From Bufo bufo (Eukaryota; Chordata; Amphibia; Anura; Bufonidae): a DNA stretch of 64,000 nt. Below the pieces are notes generated by a model. It ran no database searches. It saw only the letters and a list, made by a program, of their open reading frames with translations, and was not told the origin of the DNA. Shown one piece after another: positions 31,465 through 42,129 of this stretch. The position numbers and the translations under genes are program-made. Each line of letters starts with the position of its first letter. Within the stretch, counting starts at the first letter, position 1. The stretch covers positions 117,672,378-117,736,377 of the forward strand of contig NC_053397.1 in assembly GCF_905171765.1 (NCBI RefSeq), read 5' to 3'.

Positions 31465-34044
31465 CTATAGGAATCCAAAGAGTTCCATATCTGTATTCAG
31501 CCCCTTTGGGATGAGGGAATCAAATTCAAAGATCCTCTTTGATTCATTCCTAGACATTCGGAGGATATGATTCCCTCCTCTCCATGGGCATTCAACTTTC
31601 TCTATGGCCATATACATTAAACTAGATGGGTCACTATTGTGGTAATCCCTATAGTGTTTGGATAATGAATGTAATTCGTACCCCTTTTTTATATTATTTA
31701 CGTGTTCTGATATCCTTTTCTTTAAAGTGCGTTTTGTTCGTCCTATATATTGTTTATGGCATGGGCACTCTATCAGATAAATCACGTTTGTTGAGTCGCA
31801 TGTTAGGCCCTCTTTAATCTCCAAGGAAAAAGAGTTTTGTGTTGAGATGGCTTTAAAGGTCTTTTTGGGAAATGTGGTAATTTTGCAATTAGAGCGACGT
31901 CCACATCTATAGAATCCCTTAAAGGATAACCAGTTATGTTTTTGTATGCCACGTTCTTTATTTTTAACAGATGGCGCTACCTTCAATCCCAAGTTTGAAG
32001 CCCTAGTATAGGTAATTTGGGGCGTGTTGGTAAGTATGGGCCCAATTATCTTGTCACCCAGTAAGTGATGCCAATATTTCCCAATAATTTTCTCCATATT
32101 TTTGTATTGGGCATGGAATGGTAAAATCAATCTTATTGTTTCATCATTTGTTTGTTTTTGCCTGGGGACAAAAAAATCCTCTCTATCCATTCTCTTGACC
32201 TCTTCCAATGATTTTTCCAGATGGTGAATCGGGTATTGTCTATCCATGAATTGATGTTTCAGGGTTTCTGCCTCTATTGCAAATTGTTGGTCCTTAGTGC
32301 AATTACGTTTTAGTCTCCTAAATTGACCCTTAGGGACATTGATGAGCCACCTCGGTAAATGGCAGCTTGTATATAGTATATAGCTATTTTTGCTCACCAA
32401 TTTATGATGTGTACTACATATTAATTTATTTCCATCGACTTTGATATCGAGATCCAAAAATTGTATATTCTCCATATCAACGGTGGAAGTAAATCTTAAA
32501 TTCAAATTGTTTGTATTTATTTCCTCCAGGAAAGTAGTAAGGGACGCCATCGTGTTCTGCCATACGAACACGATGTCGTCTATATAGCGACGCCACAGCA
32601 ACAGGTCCGTCCCCAGCCTGGGTCCAATGACAGTGGACTCCCACTCTGCCATAAACAGATTGGCATAGCTGGGGGCGAACCTGGTGCCCATGGCGGTGCC
32701 CTTACACTGGACATAGAAATCGCCATTGAAGGAAAAATAGTTATGTGTCAGTATATACCTGACTCCTTCTATTATGTAGTATATTTGTTCTTCACTCATA
32801 GTCTTACTCTGGGTCAATTGTTGTTGTAATGACTCTAAGCCCTGTTCATGGTCGATTACCGTATATAGAGAGTTGACATCTAATGTGCCCAATATGTATC
32901 CCTCTTTATATTCCATCTTCTCCAAAATTTTGATCACCTCAGTGGTGTCTTTGATATAAGAGGGTATATTCTTCACAATTGGTTGTAATAATTGGTCAAT
33001 ATATCTTGACAGATTGGAGGAGATGGAATTGATCCCCGATATTATAGGTCTACCTGGGGGTTTTATTAAACTCTTATGTATCTTGGGAATACAGTACATT
33101 ATTGGCATTCTTTTTTCTGTGTTCATGATGTACTTAGCCTCTTGTTCCGACAGGATCCCCAAAGTGGTCCCCTTTTTACAATATTGTGTTAATCGTTTAA
33201 AGAACTCCTCTGTGGGGTCTCGTTTTAATTTAATATAAGTGGTCTCCTCATTTAATTGCCGCAAACATTCCTCTATATAATCACTTGTATTGAGGACCAC
33301 AATCGCTCCCCCTTTATCAGCTGGTCTTATTGTTACATCGTTATTGGACTGCAATTGTTTGACTGCTTCTATTTCCTTTCGAGATAAGTTATATCTCAGA
33401 TTATTTCCCTTTAATTTTCTCAAGTCATCCTCAACACATTTTTTAAAAGTTGCCATATGATGGCTTATCTCCTGTTTCGGGTATTTTTTCGAGTTCATTT
33501 TTAAACCTGTATGTACATATCGATTAGTCTCTAGATTATCACCAATCTCCATTATTGGATTTTTGATATAGTATTTTTTCAGACAAAGTTTTCTAATAAA
33601 TTTCTCCACGCCTATATACGTGGAGAATTTGTCTAACTTAGTGGTAGGGGCGTATTTTAAACCTTTGTTTAGTAGAGTGACCTGTGCATCTGAAAGTTGA
33701 ATACTACTTAAGTTCACTATACTCGATGTGTTATCTATTTGTTGTACCTTCTTCTTTTTACAGTGTCTCCCTCTTCTAACCTTTCTTCTCCCCTGTAGGA
33801 TTGTGTTCTTGTGTGTGTCCTCACCTCCTGATTCTGTGATGGGTAGTGGTTCCGTGATGGGTGGTGATTCTGTCTGGAATGCTGGTGATTGTGATTGTGT
33901 CTCTGTGATGTGTCTCTCATAGGTGATTGTCGGTATCTTAAATTGTATTGGTGAGGTTGTCTTTGTTCCCTTGTGTTGTCCCTTACTGGGGTAGGTGTTC
34001 GGGTTTTTCTCATTCTTGTTTTGTGATGGGGGGGTGTATAATCC
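31465..34044 (-). CDS. Penelope-like reverse transcriptase with GIY-YIG endonuclease, open
   Basis: The frame is open from 34044 down to a TAG at 31467-31465, 859 codons, with no stop. There is no ATG in the first ~110 codons; a GTG lies at 33717. So initiation is upstream in another exon, non-AUG, or internal. The basic N-terminal part has RRKVRRGRH and a Lys run. The central domain has RPADKGGAIVVLN, IPKIHK, AMGTRFAPSYANLFM and the catalytic RRYIDDIVFVW (near 32575). The C-terminal part has a Cys pair and the GIY-YIG nuclease VIYLIECPC, QYIGRTKRT (near 31730-31790), then the final block to FGFL. All expected motifs are present. The enzyme would copy element RNA at nicked DNA in the nucleus. 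The best candidate for a working retroelement protein in the window. Confidence 0.88.
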   Translation of the reverse strand, partial: GLYTPPSQNKNEKNPNTYPSKGQHKGTKTTSPIQFKIPTITYERHITETQSQSPAFQTESPPITEPLPITESGGEDTHKNTILQGRRKVRRGRHCKKKKVQQIDNTSSIVNLSSIQLSDAQVTLLNKGLKYAPTTKLDKFSTYIGVEKFIRKLCLKKYYIKNPIMEIGDNLETNRYVHTGLKMNSKKYPKQEISHHMATFKKCVEDDLRKLKGNNLRYNLSRKEIEAVKQLQSNNDVTIRPADKGGAIVVLNTSDYIEECLRQLNEETTYIKLKRDPTEEFFKRLTQYCKKGTTLGILSEQEAKYIMNTEKRMPIMYCIPKIHKSLIKPPGRPIISGINSISSNLSRYIDQLLQPIVKNIPSYIKDTTEVIKILEKMEYKEGYILGTLDVNSLYTVIDHEQGLESLQQQLTQSKTMSEEQIYYIIEGVRYILTHNYFSFNGDFYVQCKGTAMGTRFAPSYANLFMAEWESTVIGPRLGTDLLLWRRYIDDIVFVWQNTMASLTTFLEEINTNNLNLRFTSTVDMENIQFLDLDIKVDGNKLICSTHHKLVSKNSYILYTSCHLPRWLINVPKGQFRRLKRNCTKDQQFAIEAETLKHQFMDRQYPIHHLEKSLEEVKRMDREDFFVPRQKQTNDETIRLILPFHAQYKNMEKIIGKYWHHLLGDKIIGPILTNTPQITYTRASNLGLKVAPSVKNKERGIQKHNWLSFKGFYRCGRRSNCKITTFPKKTFKAISTQNSFSLEIKEGLTCDSTNVIYLIECPCHKQYIGRTKRTLKKRISEHVNNIKKGYELHSLSKHYRDYHNSDPSSLMYMAIEKVECPWRGGNHILRMSRNESKRIFEFDSLIPKGLNTDMELFGFL

Positions 34045-35396
34045 TCATACACATCACTACTGTATTGAGAATCACAGACATAAAGTCCTGATCTACATTA
34101 TGAATTTTGGACATCATAAACATGAAAAAGAGTATGGGAATGAACTTTAATCATCATCTTTTATCCAAATCTGCAATTTTTTACTCAAATTTGCAATTTT
34201 TTTTAAAAAACGCATCAAAAGCGCACCAAAACCGCAGGTGCGTTTTTTGCGTTTTTTGAATATTCGGGTAATTTAAACTACAACCATATGTTTTTTAATA
34301 AAATTATTATATTATTCATACTTTTTATGCATTATAATCCTTTTATCAATCGCTGTATGTACAGACTGAATAGGTTTGGAACTATTCACAAAATGAGACA
34401 TATTGATGAATTCCTGGATGACCACAATATTAGCAGCCTGTTGTATTTTAAATGAATCGCATTGAAAGCGCATTTAGACTATAATTATGTTTTATGTGCA
34501 TTCTCTGAAAGTATACCTATATATTTTTTATCTTCACTTTTATCCTTATCTTTATCGGTATATATATTTATTAAACTTAATTTCAATTGTGTTATGTGAT
34601 TATAATTGGAGATCTGAAACCGCAATAGTATCCATATATGAATGAGAAAAAAGAATCGCTACGGAATGAAAATCCACATCCTAGTCTTCCAGTCCCCCAC
34701 TGTCCCAGCATGCATCTCACTAATGACCAATTAAAGATGCCATAAAAAGGACACCCAAACCCCACTGTCTGCACCACTGAGGAAGAGGCGACTGACCTCG
34801 AAACGCGTATGGCTAAGAGACAGTGTGGGACAATATAAGGAAGATCTTCAGAATCACGGTCGGACGCTGTACAAGTTCAAAAACCCCGCCTGGAAATTGT
34901 AAGTCACCTGACCTATTCAGTGAAACCACGTGGGACGCCACAGGAAGGTCCTGGAAGGTCAAAGTTACGGACTACATTCTAAAGCATTATCCAGTGAACG
35001 GGGAACTTCCTATGCAAAAGACTGAACTTACAGGTCCTCACAGCTCAAAGTAGAGCAGACGCACTTCTGATAACAAGCGGCCTGAAGGAGCGGTAAAGTA
35101 CCTCTTGTGAATTATATAATTTCCTTTTATCTCCATTTTTGCTGATTGCTACATGAACTTTCAAGGACATTGATACATTATGGACTCTGGCAACTTATAT
35201 AGTGGTTCAGCATAGCGATCGCCAGGAGGTTATATGAGTGATTCCCAGGAGGCTATATGTGTGTTTTAGAGTATTTTATGTATTTTATGTGCAATTTTAT
35301 ACAATTTGTTGCAAATATAAGATAACTTTCAGACATTAATTTTGTCCTCGTCTATTTGATGCCCGATATTGAGTGACGCCCAACCCTGCTTCTATA
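34042..35396 (+). repeat. PLE inverted terminal repeat, right arm
   Basis: Mirror of 30025-31379. The two arms differ at a few sites only, for example near 34585 and near 35150. Contains the plus-strand hammerhead at 34777-34809. Confidence 0.9.
34777..34809 (+). ncRNA. Hammerhead ribozyme motif, right arm
   Basis: CTGAGGA at 34777-34783, helix II GAGG with CCTC (34785-34788 with 34796-34799), GAAACGCGTA at 34800-34809. All invariant core positions of a minimal type I hammerhead are present. Confidence 0.74.
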
Positions 35397-35410
35397 CAGT
35401 ATGGAACATG

Positions 35411-36085
35411 ATAGCAGGCAGAGAGTGGCAGTGGCATGATTAGGCTGTCTATATATAGCCATGTAAGCAATGACAGATCTATTCATTGCAATGCAAAACA
35501 CAGGATGGGGACGCCAACTAGTGTGAGTACCGTAGGTGTAGTCGGAGTGTCAGGGGCTGGGCCACCTTACCGATAGTGGTTGTGCAAAGCCAGGCACAAC
35601 ACTAGTAGTGAGCAGAGGGTCTCCCAGCCGTGGGTGCAGTCAGGCTGCTGCGTTCCATAGCCAGGAAAAACCAGAGGCATCTGGAATAGTAAGTACCGTA
35701 GAAAACACTTAGGAAGCTGAGTATGGAAAAGGATCACGCTGCACTAGGAACTCCATATAAAATGATTTTAATAAAACAATAAAAAGCATACAAAAGAAGA
35801 ACAAAGTTACATGTTTCTGTGGTGGACCACCACCTACTTCAGGCTAGAGATAATGGAATACTAGCATAATTACATATATATACTCTTCTGAACACCAAAA
35901 ATGTATTTCATTGATTAGGTTAGGGGGTGGATCACAAAGCCACATGGAAAGCATGGACTGGATATATTACAGTTCATCTATTCTGTTACAAAAGTATACA
36001 TAAAAAGCACTGATGCATGGATACAATGTTAAGGCTACAAAAACAATAACTTAAACAAAATAAACATGCTGGCAAACATGCATGT
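35411..36085. other. Repeat-derived sequence with a weak hammerhead-like stem
   Basis: No gene. On the minus strand at 35842-35811 the motif CTGAAGT, a GGTGGTGGTCCACC stem and GAAACATG recalls a PLE terminal repeat, but the last core A is replaced, so it is at best a degraded hammerhead. The rest looks like PLE terminal-repeat sequence of yet another family. Confidence 0.4.
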
Positions 36086-36086
36086 A

Positions 36087-37635
36087 CAGTCGTGGCCAAA
36101 AGTTTTGAGAATGACACAAATATTAGTTTTCACAAAGTTTGCTGCTAAACTGCTTTTAGATCTTTGTTTCAGTTGTTTATGTGATGTAGTGAAATATAAT
36201 TACACGCACTTCATACATTTCAAAGGCTTTTATCGACAATTACATTACATTTATGCAAAGAGTCAATATTTGCAGTGTTGGCCCTTCTTTTTCAGGACCT
36301 CTGCAATTCGACTGGGCATGCTCTCAATCAACTTCTGGGCCAATTCCTGACTGATAGCAACCCATTCTTTCATAATCACTTCTTGGAGTTTGTCAGAATT
36401 AGTGGATTTTTGTTTGTCCACCCGCCTCTTGAGGATTGACCACAAGTTCTCAATGGGATTAAGATCTGGGGAGTTTCCAGGCCATGGACCCAAAATGTCA
36501 ACGTTTTGGTCCCTGAGCCACTTAGTTATCACTTTTGCCTTATGGCACGGTGCTCCATCGAGCTGGAAAATGCATTGTTCTTCACCAAACTGTTGTTGGA
36601 TTGTTGGAAGAAGTTGCTGTTGGAGGGTGTTTTGGTACCATTCTTTATTCATGGCTGTGTTTTTGGGCAAAATTGTGAGTGAGCCCACTCCCTTGGATGA
36701 GAAGCAACCCCACACATGAATGGTCTCAGGATGCTTTACTGTTGGCATGACACAGGACTGATGGTAGAGCTCACCTTTTCTTCTCTGGACAAGCCTTTTT
36801 CCAGATGCGACAAACAATCGGAAAGAGGCTTCATTGGAGAATATGACTTTGCCCCAGTCCTCAACAGTCCATTCACCAAACTTTCTGCAAAAGATCAATC
36901 TGTCCCTGATGTTTTTTTTGGAGAGAAGTGGCTTCTTTGCTGCCCTTCTTGACACTAGGCCATCTTCCAAAAGTCTTCGCCTCACTGTGCGTGCAGATGC
37001 GCTCACACCTGCCTGCTGCCATTCCTGAGCAAGTTCTGCACTGGTGGAACTCCGATCCGGCAGCTGAATCCTCTTTAGGAGACGAACCTGGCGCTTGCTG
37101 GACTTTCTTGGACGCCCTGAAGCCTTCTTAACAAGAATTGAACCTCTTTCCTTGAAGTTCTTGATGATCCTATAAATTGTTGATTGTTGTGCAATCTTAG
37201 TAGCCACAATATTCTTGCCTGTGAAGCCATTTTTATGCAACGCAATGATGGCTGCACGCGTTTCTTTTCAGGTCACCATGGTTAACAATGGAAGAACAAT
37301 GAATTCAAGCATCACCCTCCTTTTAACATGTCAAGTCTGCCATTTTAACCCAATCAGCCTGATCTCCAGCCTTGTGCTCGTCAACATTCTCACCTGAGTT
37401 AACAAGACGATAACTGAAAAGATCTCAGCAGGTCCTTTAATGACAGCAATGAAATGCAGTGGAAAGGTTTTTTTGGGATTAAGTTAATTTTCATGGCAAA
37501 GAAGGACTATGCAATTCATCTGATCACTCTTCATAACATTCTGGAGTATATGCAAATTGCTATTATAAAAACTTAAGCAGCAACTTTTCCAATTTCCAAT
37601 ATTTATGTAATTCTCAAAACCTTTGGCCACGACTG
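36087..37635 (-). mobile_element. Tc1-like transposon (DD35E spacing)
   Basis: Terminal repeats CAGTCGTGGCCAAAAGTTTT and the mirror image at the right, TA duplications at 36085-36086 and 37636-37637, total 1,549 bp. The transposase is on the minus strand and nearly complete. Confidence 0.93.
36263..37279 (-). pseudogene. Tc1-like transposase, DD35E spacing, catalytic Asp lost
   Basis: Translation would start at the ATG at 37279 but meets a TGA at the fourth codon (37270-37268). The remaining 325 residues are open. They include paired-type DNA-binding helices, a GRPRKSS motif, and the catalytic domain with FSNEAS, QLDGAPCHK and NPIENLW. I count 35 residues between the second Asp and the Glu, matching the DD35E group (published as Traveler). 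The first catalytic position is Asn (AAT) instead of Asp. Both lesions fit decay of CpG sites. The copy is therefore dead at two independent points. Confidence 0.87.
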
Positions 37636-37706
37636 TATAGTGTGCACTGTAGTTTACATAAAGTGCAGTGTGCTAGAACCACAATATGACAGTAGACTAA
37701 AACATA

Positions 37707-39305
37707 CAAACCGGATTCCAAAAAAGTTGGGACACTATACAAATTGTGAATAAAAACTAAATGCAATGATGTGGAGGTGCCAACTTCTAATATTTTATTC
37801 AGAATATAACATAATAATCACGGAACAAAAGTTTAAACTGAGAAAATGTACCATTTTAAGGGAAAAATATGTTGAATCAGAATTTCATGGTGTCAACAAA
37901 TCCCCAAAAAGTTGGGACAAGGCCATTTTCACCACTGTGTGGCATCTCCCCTTCTTCTTACAACACTCAACAGACATCTGGGGACCGAGGAGACCAGTTT
38001 CTCAAGTTTAGAAATAGGAATGCTCTCCCATTCTTGTCTAATACAGGCCTCTAACTGTTCAATCGTCATGGGCCTTCTTTGCTGCACCTTCCTCTTTATG
38101 ATGCGCCAAATGTTCTCAATAGGTGAAAGATTTGGACTGCAGACTGGCCATTTCAGTACCCGGATCCTTCTCCTACGCAGCCATGATGTTGTGATTGATG
38201 CAGAATGTGGTCTGGCATTATCTTGTTGAAAAATGCAGGGTCTTCCCTGAAAGAGATGACGTCTGGATGGGAGCATATGTTGTTCTAGAACCTGAATATA
38301 TTTTTCTGCATTGATGGTGCCTTTCCAGACATGCAAGCTGCCCATGCCACACGCACTCATGCAACCCCATACCATCAGAGATGCAGGCTTCTGAACTGAG
38401 CGTTGATAACAACTTGGGTTGTCCTTGTCCTCTTTGGTCCGGATGACATGGCGTCCCAGATTTCCAAAAAGAACTTTGAATCGTGACTCGTCTGACCACA
38501 GAACAGTCTTCCATTTTGCCACACTCCATTTTAAATGATCCCTGGCCCAGTGAAAACGCCTGAGCTTGTGGATCTTGCTTAGAAATGGCTTCTTCTTTGC
38601 ACTGTAGAGTTTCAGCTGGCAACGGCGGATGGCACGGTGGATTGTGTTGACTGACAATGGTTTCTGGAAGTATTCCTGAGCCCATTCTGTGATTTCCTTT
38701 ACAGTAGCATTCCTGTTTATGGTGCAGTGTCGTTTAAGGGCCCGGAGATCACGGGCATCCAGTATGGTTTTACGGCCTTGACCCTTACGCACAGAGATTG
38801 TTCCAGATTCTCTGAATCTTCGGATGATGTTATGCACAGTTGATGATGATGATAGATGCAAAGTCTTTGCAATTTTTCGCTGGGTAACACCTTTCTGATA
38901 TTGCTCCACTATCTTTCTGCGCAACATTGTGGGAATTGGTGATCCTCTACCCATCTTGGCTTCTGAGAGACATTGCCACTCTGAGAAGCTCTTTTTATAC
39001 CCAATCATGTTGCAAATTGACCTAATTAGTGTTAATTGGTCTTCCAGCTCTTCGTTATGCTCAAATTTACTTTTTCCAGCCTCTTATTGCTACTTGTCCC
39101 AACTTTTTTGGGATTTGTTGACACTGTGAAAATTGGAATCAACGTATTTTTCCTTTAAAATGATACATTTACTCGGATTAAACGTTTGATCTGTCATCTA
39201 CGTTCTATTACAAATAAAATATTGACATTTGCCATCTCCACATCATTGCATTCAGTTTTTATTCACAATTTGTTTAGTGTCCCAACTTTTTTGGAATCCG
39301 GTTTG
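37707..39305 (-). mobile_element. Tc1-like transposon with intact transposase, copy 1
   Basis: Ends CAAACCGGATTCCAAAAAAG and the mirror image, TA duplications at 37705-37706 and 39306-39307, 1,599 bp. The second family member is at 51056-52636. It sits 71 bp from the previous Tc1 and 7 bp from the next one. Confidence 0.94.
37929..38954 (-). CDS. Tc1-like transposase, DD34E, apparently intact
   Basis: I start at MGRGSPIPTML because this gives 341 residues, the usual Tc1 length. The frame is open a further 18 codons upstream to 39008. Order: two helix-turn-helix units (RRKIVEQYQKG, VHNIIRRFRESG), the GRKTIL hook, then the catalytic domain with WSDESRF, a MVWGC segment, QQDNARPH, and SPIENIW. 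Spacing between the last two catalytic residues is 34. No stop or frameshift. There is a short Ser repeat after the first helix pair, and SPNLSP replaces the usual SPDLNP. The protein would excise and insert the element at TA. Whether it is still active cannot be read from sequence. Confidence 0.88.
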   Translation of the reverse strand: MGRGSPIPTMLRRKIVEQYQKGVTQRKIAKTLHLSSSSTVHNIIRRFRESGTISVRKGQGRKTILDARDLRALKRHCTINRNATVKEITEWAQEYFQKPLSVNTIHRAIRRCQLKLYSAKKKPFLSKIHKLRRFHWARDHLKWSVAKWKTVLWSDESRFKVLFGNLGRHVIRTKEDKDNPSCYQRSVQKPASLMVWGCMSACGMGSLHVWKGTINAEKYIQVLEQHMLPSRRHLFQGRPCIFQQDNARPHSASITTSWLRRRRIRVLKWPVCSPNLSPIENIWRIIKRKVQQRRPMTIEQLEACIRQEWESIPISKLEKLVSSVPRCLLSVVRRRGDATQW

Positions 39306-40051
39306 TAGAGTACAGTTGAAACCAGAAGTTTACATACACTATATAAAAAGACACGTATGCATATTTTTCTCAATCTCAGACATGAAATCAGAATAAACAT
39401 TTCCTGTTTTTGGTCAATTAGGATTACCATAATTATCATTATTTGCCAAATGCCAGAATAATGAGAGAGAGAATGTTTTAAAGAATTTTTATTACTTTCT
39501 GCAATGTCCAAAGTTTACATACACTAAGATTACTATGCCTTTAACTCCTTAAGGACACAGCCTTATTTCACCTTAAGGACCAGGCCATTTTTTGCAAATC
39601 TGACCAGTGTCACTTTAAGTGGTGATAACTTTAAAACACTTTGACTTATCCAGGCCATTCTGAGATTGTTTTTTCGGCACATATTGTACTTCATGACACT
39701 GGTAAAATAAAGTTAAAAAAATCATTTTTATTTATAAAAAATACCAAATTTAGCAAAAATTTGTAAAAAATTGCAAATTTCCAAGTTTCAATTTCTCTAC
39801 TTCTAAAATACATAGTAATACCTCCAAAAATAGCTATTACTTTACATTCCCCATATGTCTACTTCATGTTTGGATTATTTTGGGAATGATATTTAATTTA
39901 TTGGGGATATTACAAGGCTTAGAAGTTTAGAAGCAAATCTTGAAATTTTTCAGAAATTTTCAAAAACCCAATTTTTAGGGACCAGTTCAGGTCTGAAGTC
40001 ACTTTGCGAGGCTTACATAATAGAAACCACCCAAAAATGACCCCATTTTAG

Positions 40052-40870
40052 AAACTACACCCCTCAAGGTATTCAAAACTGATTTTACTAACTTTGTTAA
40101 CCCTTTAGGTGTTCCACAAGAATTAATGGAAAATAGAGATACAATTTCAAAATGTAACTTTTTTGGCAGATTTTCCATTTTAATATTTTTTTTTCAGTTA
40201 CAAAGCAAGGGTTAACAGCCAAAGAAAACTCAATATTTATGGCCCTGATTCTGTAGTTTACAGAAACACCCCATATGTGGTCGTAAACTACTGTACGGGC
40301 ACACGGCAGGGCGCAGAAGGAAAGGAATGCCGTACGGTTTTTGGAAGGCAGATTTTGCTGGACTGTTTTTTTTTTACACCATGTCCCTTTTGAAGCCCCC
40401 CTGATGCAACCCTAGAGTAGAAACTCCATAAAAGTGACCCCATCTAAGAAACTACACCCCTCAAGGTATTCAAAACTGATTTTACAAACGTCGTTAACCC
40501 TTTAGGTGTTCCACAAGAATTAATGGAAAATAGAGATACAATTTCAGAATTTCACTTTTTTGGCAAATTTTTCATTTTAATCCATTTTTTCCAGTAACAA
40601 AGCAAGGGTTAACAGCCAAACAAAACTCTATATTTATGGCCCTGATTCTGTAGTTTACAGAAACACCCCATATGTGGTCGTAAACTGCTGTACGGGCACA
40701 CGGCAGGGCGCAGAAGGAAAGGAATCTCATATTGTCTTTGGAAGGCAGATTGTCTTTGGAAGGCAGATTTTCCTGGATTGTTTTTTTTCTACACCATGTC
40801 CCATTTGAAGCCCCCCTGATGCACCCCTAGAGTAGAAACTCCAAAAAAGTGACCCCATTTTAGAAACTAC
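40052..40870. repeat. Two ~400-bp piggyBac subterminal units
   Basis: Units begin at AACTACACCCCTCAAGG near 40053 and 40450 and share GTTAACCCTTTAGGTGTTCC, AGCAAGGGTTAACAGCC and CACCCCATATGTGG with the array at 14590-16400. Confidence 0.8.
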
Positions 40871-40999
40871 GGGGTAGGGTGGAAGTTTTTTTGGTACTAG
40901 TTTAGGGTACATATGATTTTTGGTTGCTCTATATTACACTTTTTGTGAGGCAAGATAACAAGAAATAGCTGTTTTGGCACCGTTTTTATTTTTTTGTTA

Positions 41000-41965
41000 T
41001 TTACAACATTCATCTGACAGGTTAGATCATGTGGTATTTTTATAGAACAGGTTGTCACGGACGCGGCAAAACCTAATATGTATACTTTTTTTTTTTATGT
41101 AAGTTTTACATAATGATTTAATTTTTGAAGCAAAAAAAATCATGTTTTAGTGTTTCCATAGTCTGAGAGCCATAATTTTTTCAGTTTTTGGGCGATTACC
41201 TTGGGTAGGGTATGATTTTTGCGGGATGAGATGATGATTTTATTGACACTATTTTGGGGTGCGTGTGACTTTTTGATCGCTTACTATTACACTTTTTGTG
41301 ATGTAAGGTGACAAAAAAATGGTTTATTTAGCAATGTTTTTATTTTAAATTTTTAATGGTGTTCATCTGAGGGGTTAGGTCATGTGATATTTTTATAGAG
41401 CCGGTCGATACAGATGCGGCGATACCTAATATGTATACTTTTTATTTTATTTATGTAAGTTTTACACAATAATATCATTTTTGAAAAAAAAAAATCATGT
41501 TTTAGTGTCTCCATAGTCTGAGAGACATAATTTTTTCAATTTTTGGATGATTATCTTAGGTAGGGTCTCATTTTTTGCGGGATGAGATGACGGTTTGATT
41601 GGCACTATTTTGGGGTGCATATGACTTTTGATCGTTTGCAATTACACTTTTTGTGATGTAAGGTGACAAAAAATTGTTTATTTAGCACAGTTTTTATTTT
41701 TTATTTTTTACGGTGTTCATCTAAGGTGTTAGGTCATGTGATATTTTTATAGACTCAGTCGATATGGATGCGTCGATACCTAATATGTATACATTTTTTT
41801 TATTTATGTAAGTTTTACACAATAACAGCTTTTTTAAAACAAAAAAAAATGATGTTTTAGTGTCTCCATATTCTGAGCCATAGATTTTTTATTTTGTTGG
41901 CGATTGTCTCAAGTAGTGGCTAATTTTTTCGATACGAACGCGGCGATACCTAATATGTATACCTT
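41000..41965. repeat. ~352-bp module repeated three to four times
   Basis: Each copy has TTAG(G)TCATGTG(G/A)TATTTTTATAGA, a GATGCGGCGA-type motif, ACCTAATATGTATAC, TTTAGTGTCTCCATA and GATTTTTGATCGC-like blocks. The last copy is cut short. Confidence 0.82.
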
Positions 41966-42129
41966 TTCCCCCCCCCCTATTTTTCACCAATTTTTTTTTT
42001 ACTTTATTTAGGAAAAATGACGTTTTTGTTTATTTTTACTTGAAAATTTTAATTTTTTTGGGGGAAACTTTATTTTTCTTTTACTTTTTTTTCACTTAAT
42101 TTTTTTGTCCCACTTTGGGACTTGAACTT

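Larger units (their letters stand above)
30025..35396 (-). mobile_element. Full-length Penelope-like element with 1.36-kb inverted terminal repeats
   Basis: Left arm 30025-31379 and right arm 34042-35396 are inverted copies of 1,355 bp without net length difference and with only a few substitutions in the parts I compared, so insertion is recent. The single large open frame lies between them on the minus strand. Each arm holds a hammerhead motif. A 17-bp direct repeat, beginning ATACAGTATGG, at 29917-29933 and 35394-35410 may be the target duplication, in which case 29934-30024 belongs to the insertion. Inverted terminal repeats are one of the known PLE configurations. Confidence 0.9.

Noticed and set aside
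30368..35053. Two identical 76-codon frames (30368-30598 minus and 34823-35053 plus)
   Set aside because: They lie in the inverted PLE arms and are the same DNA read twice. Each overlaps the sequence next to the hammerhead and has no recognisable domain.
35811..35842. Fifth hammerhead ribozyme on the minus strand
   Set aside because: The core reads CTGAAGT instead of CTGAnGA, so an invariant base is lost. Kept only as a weak note.
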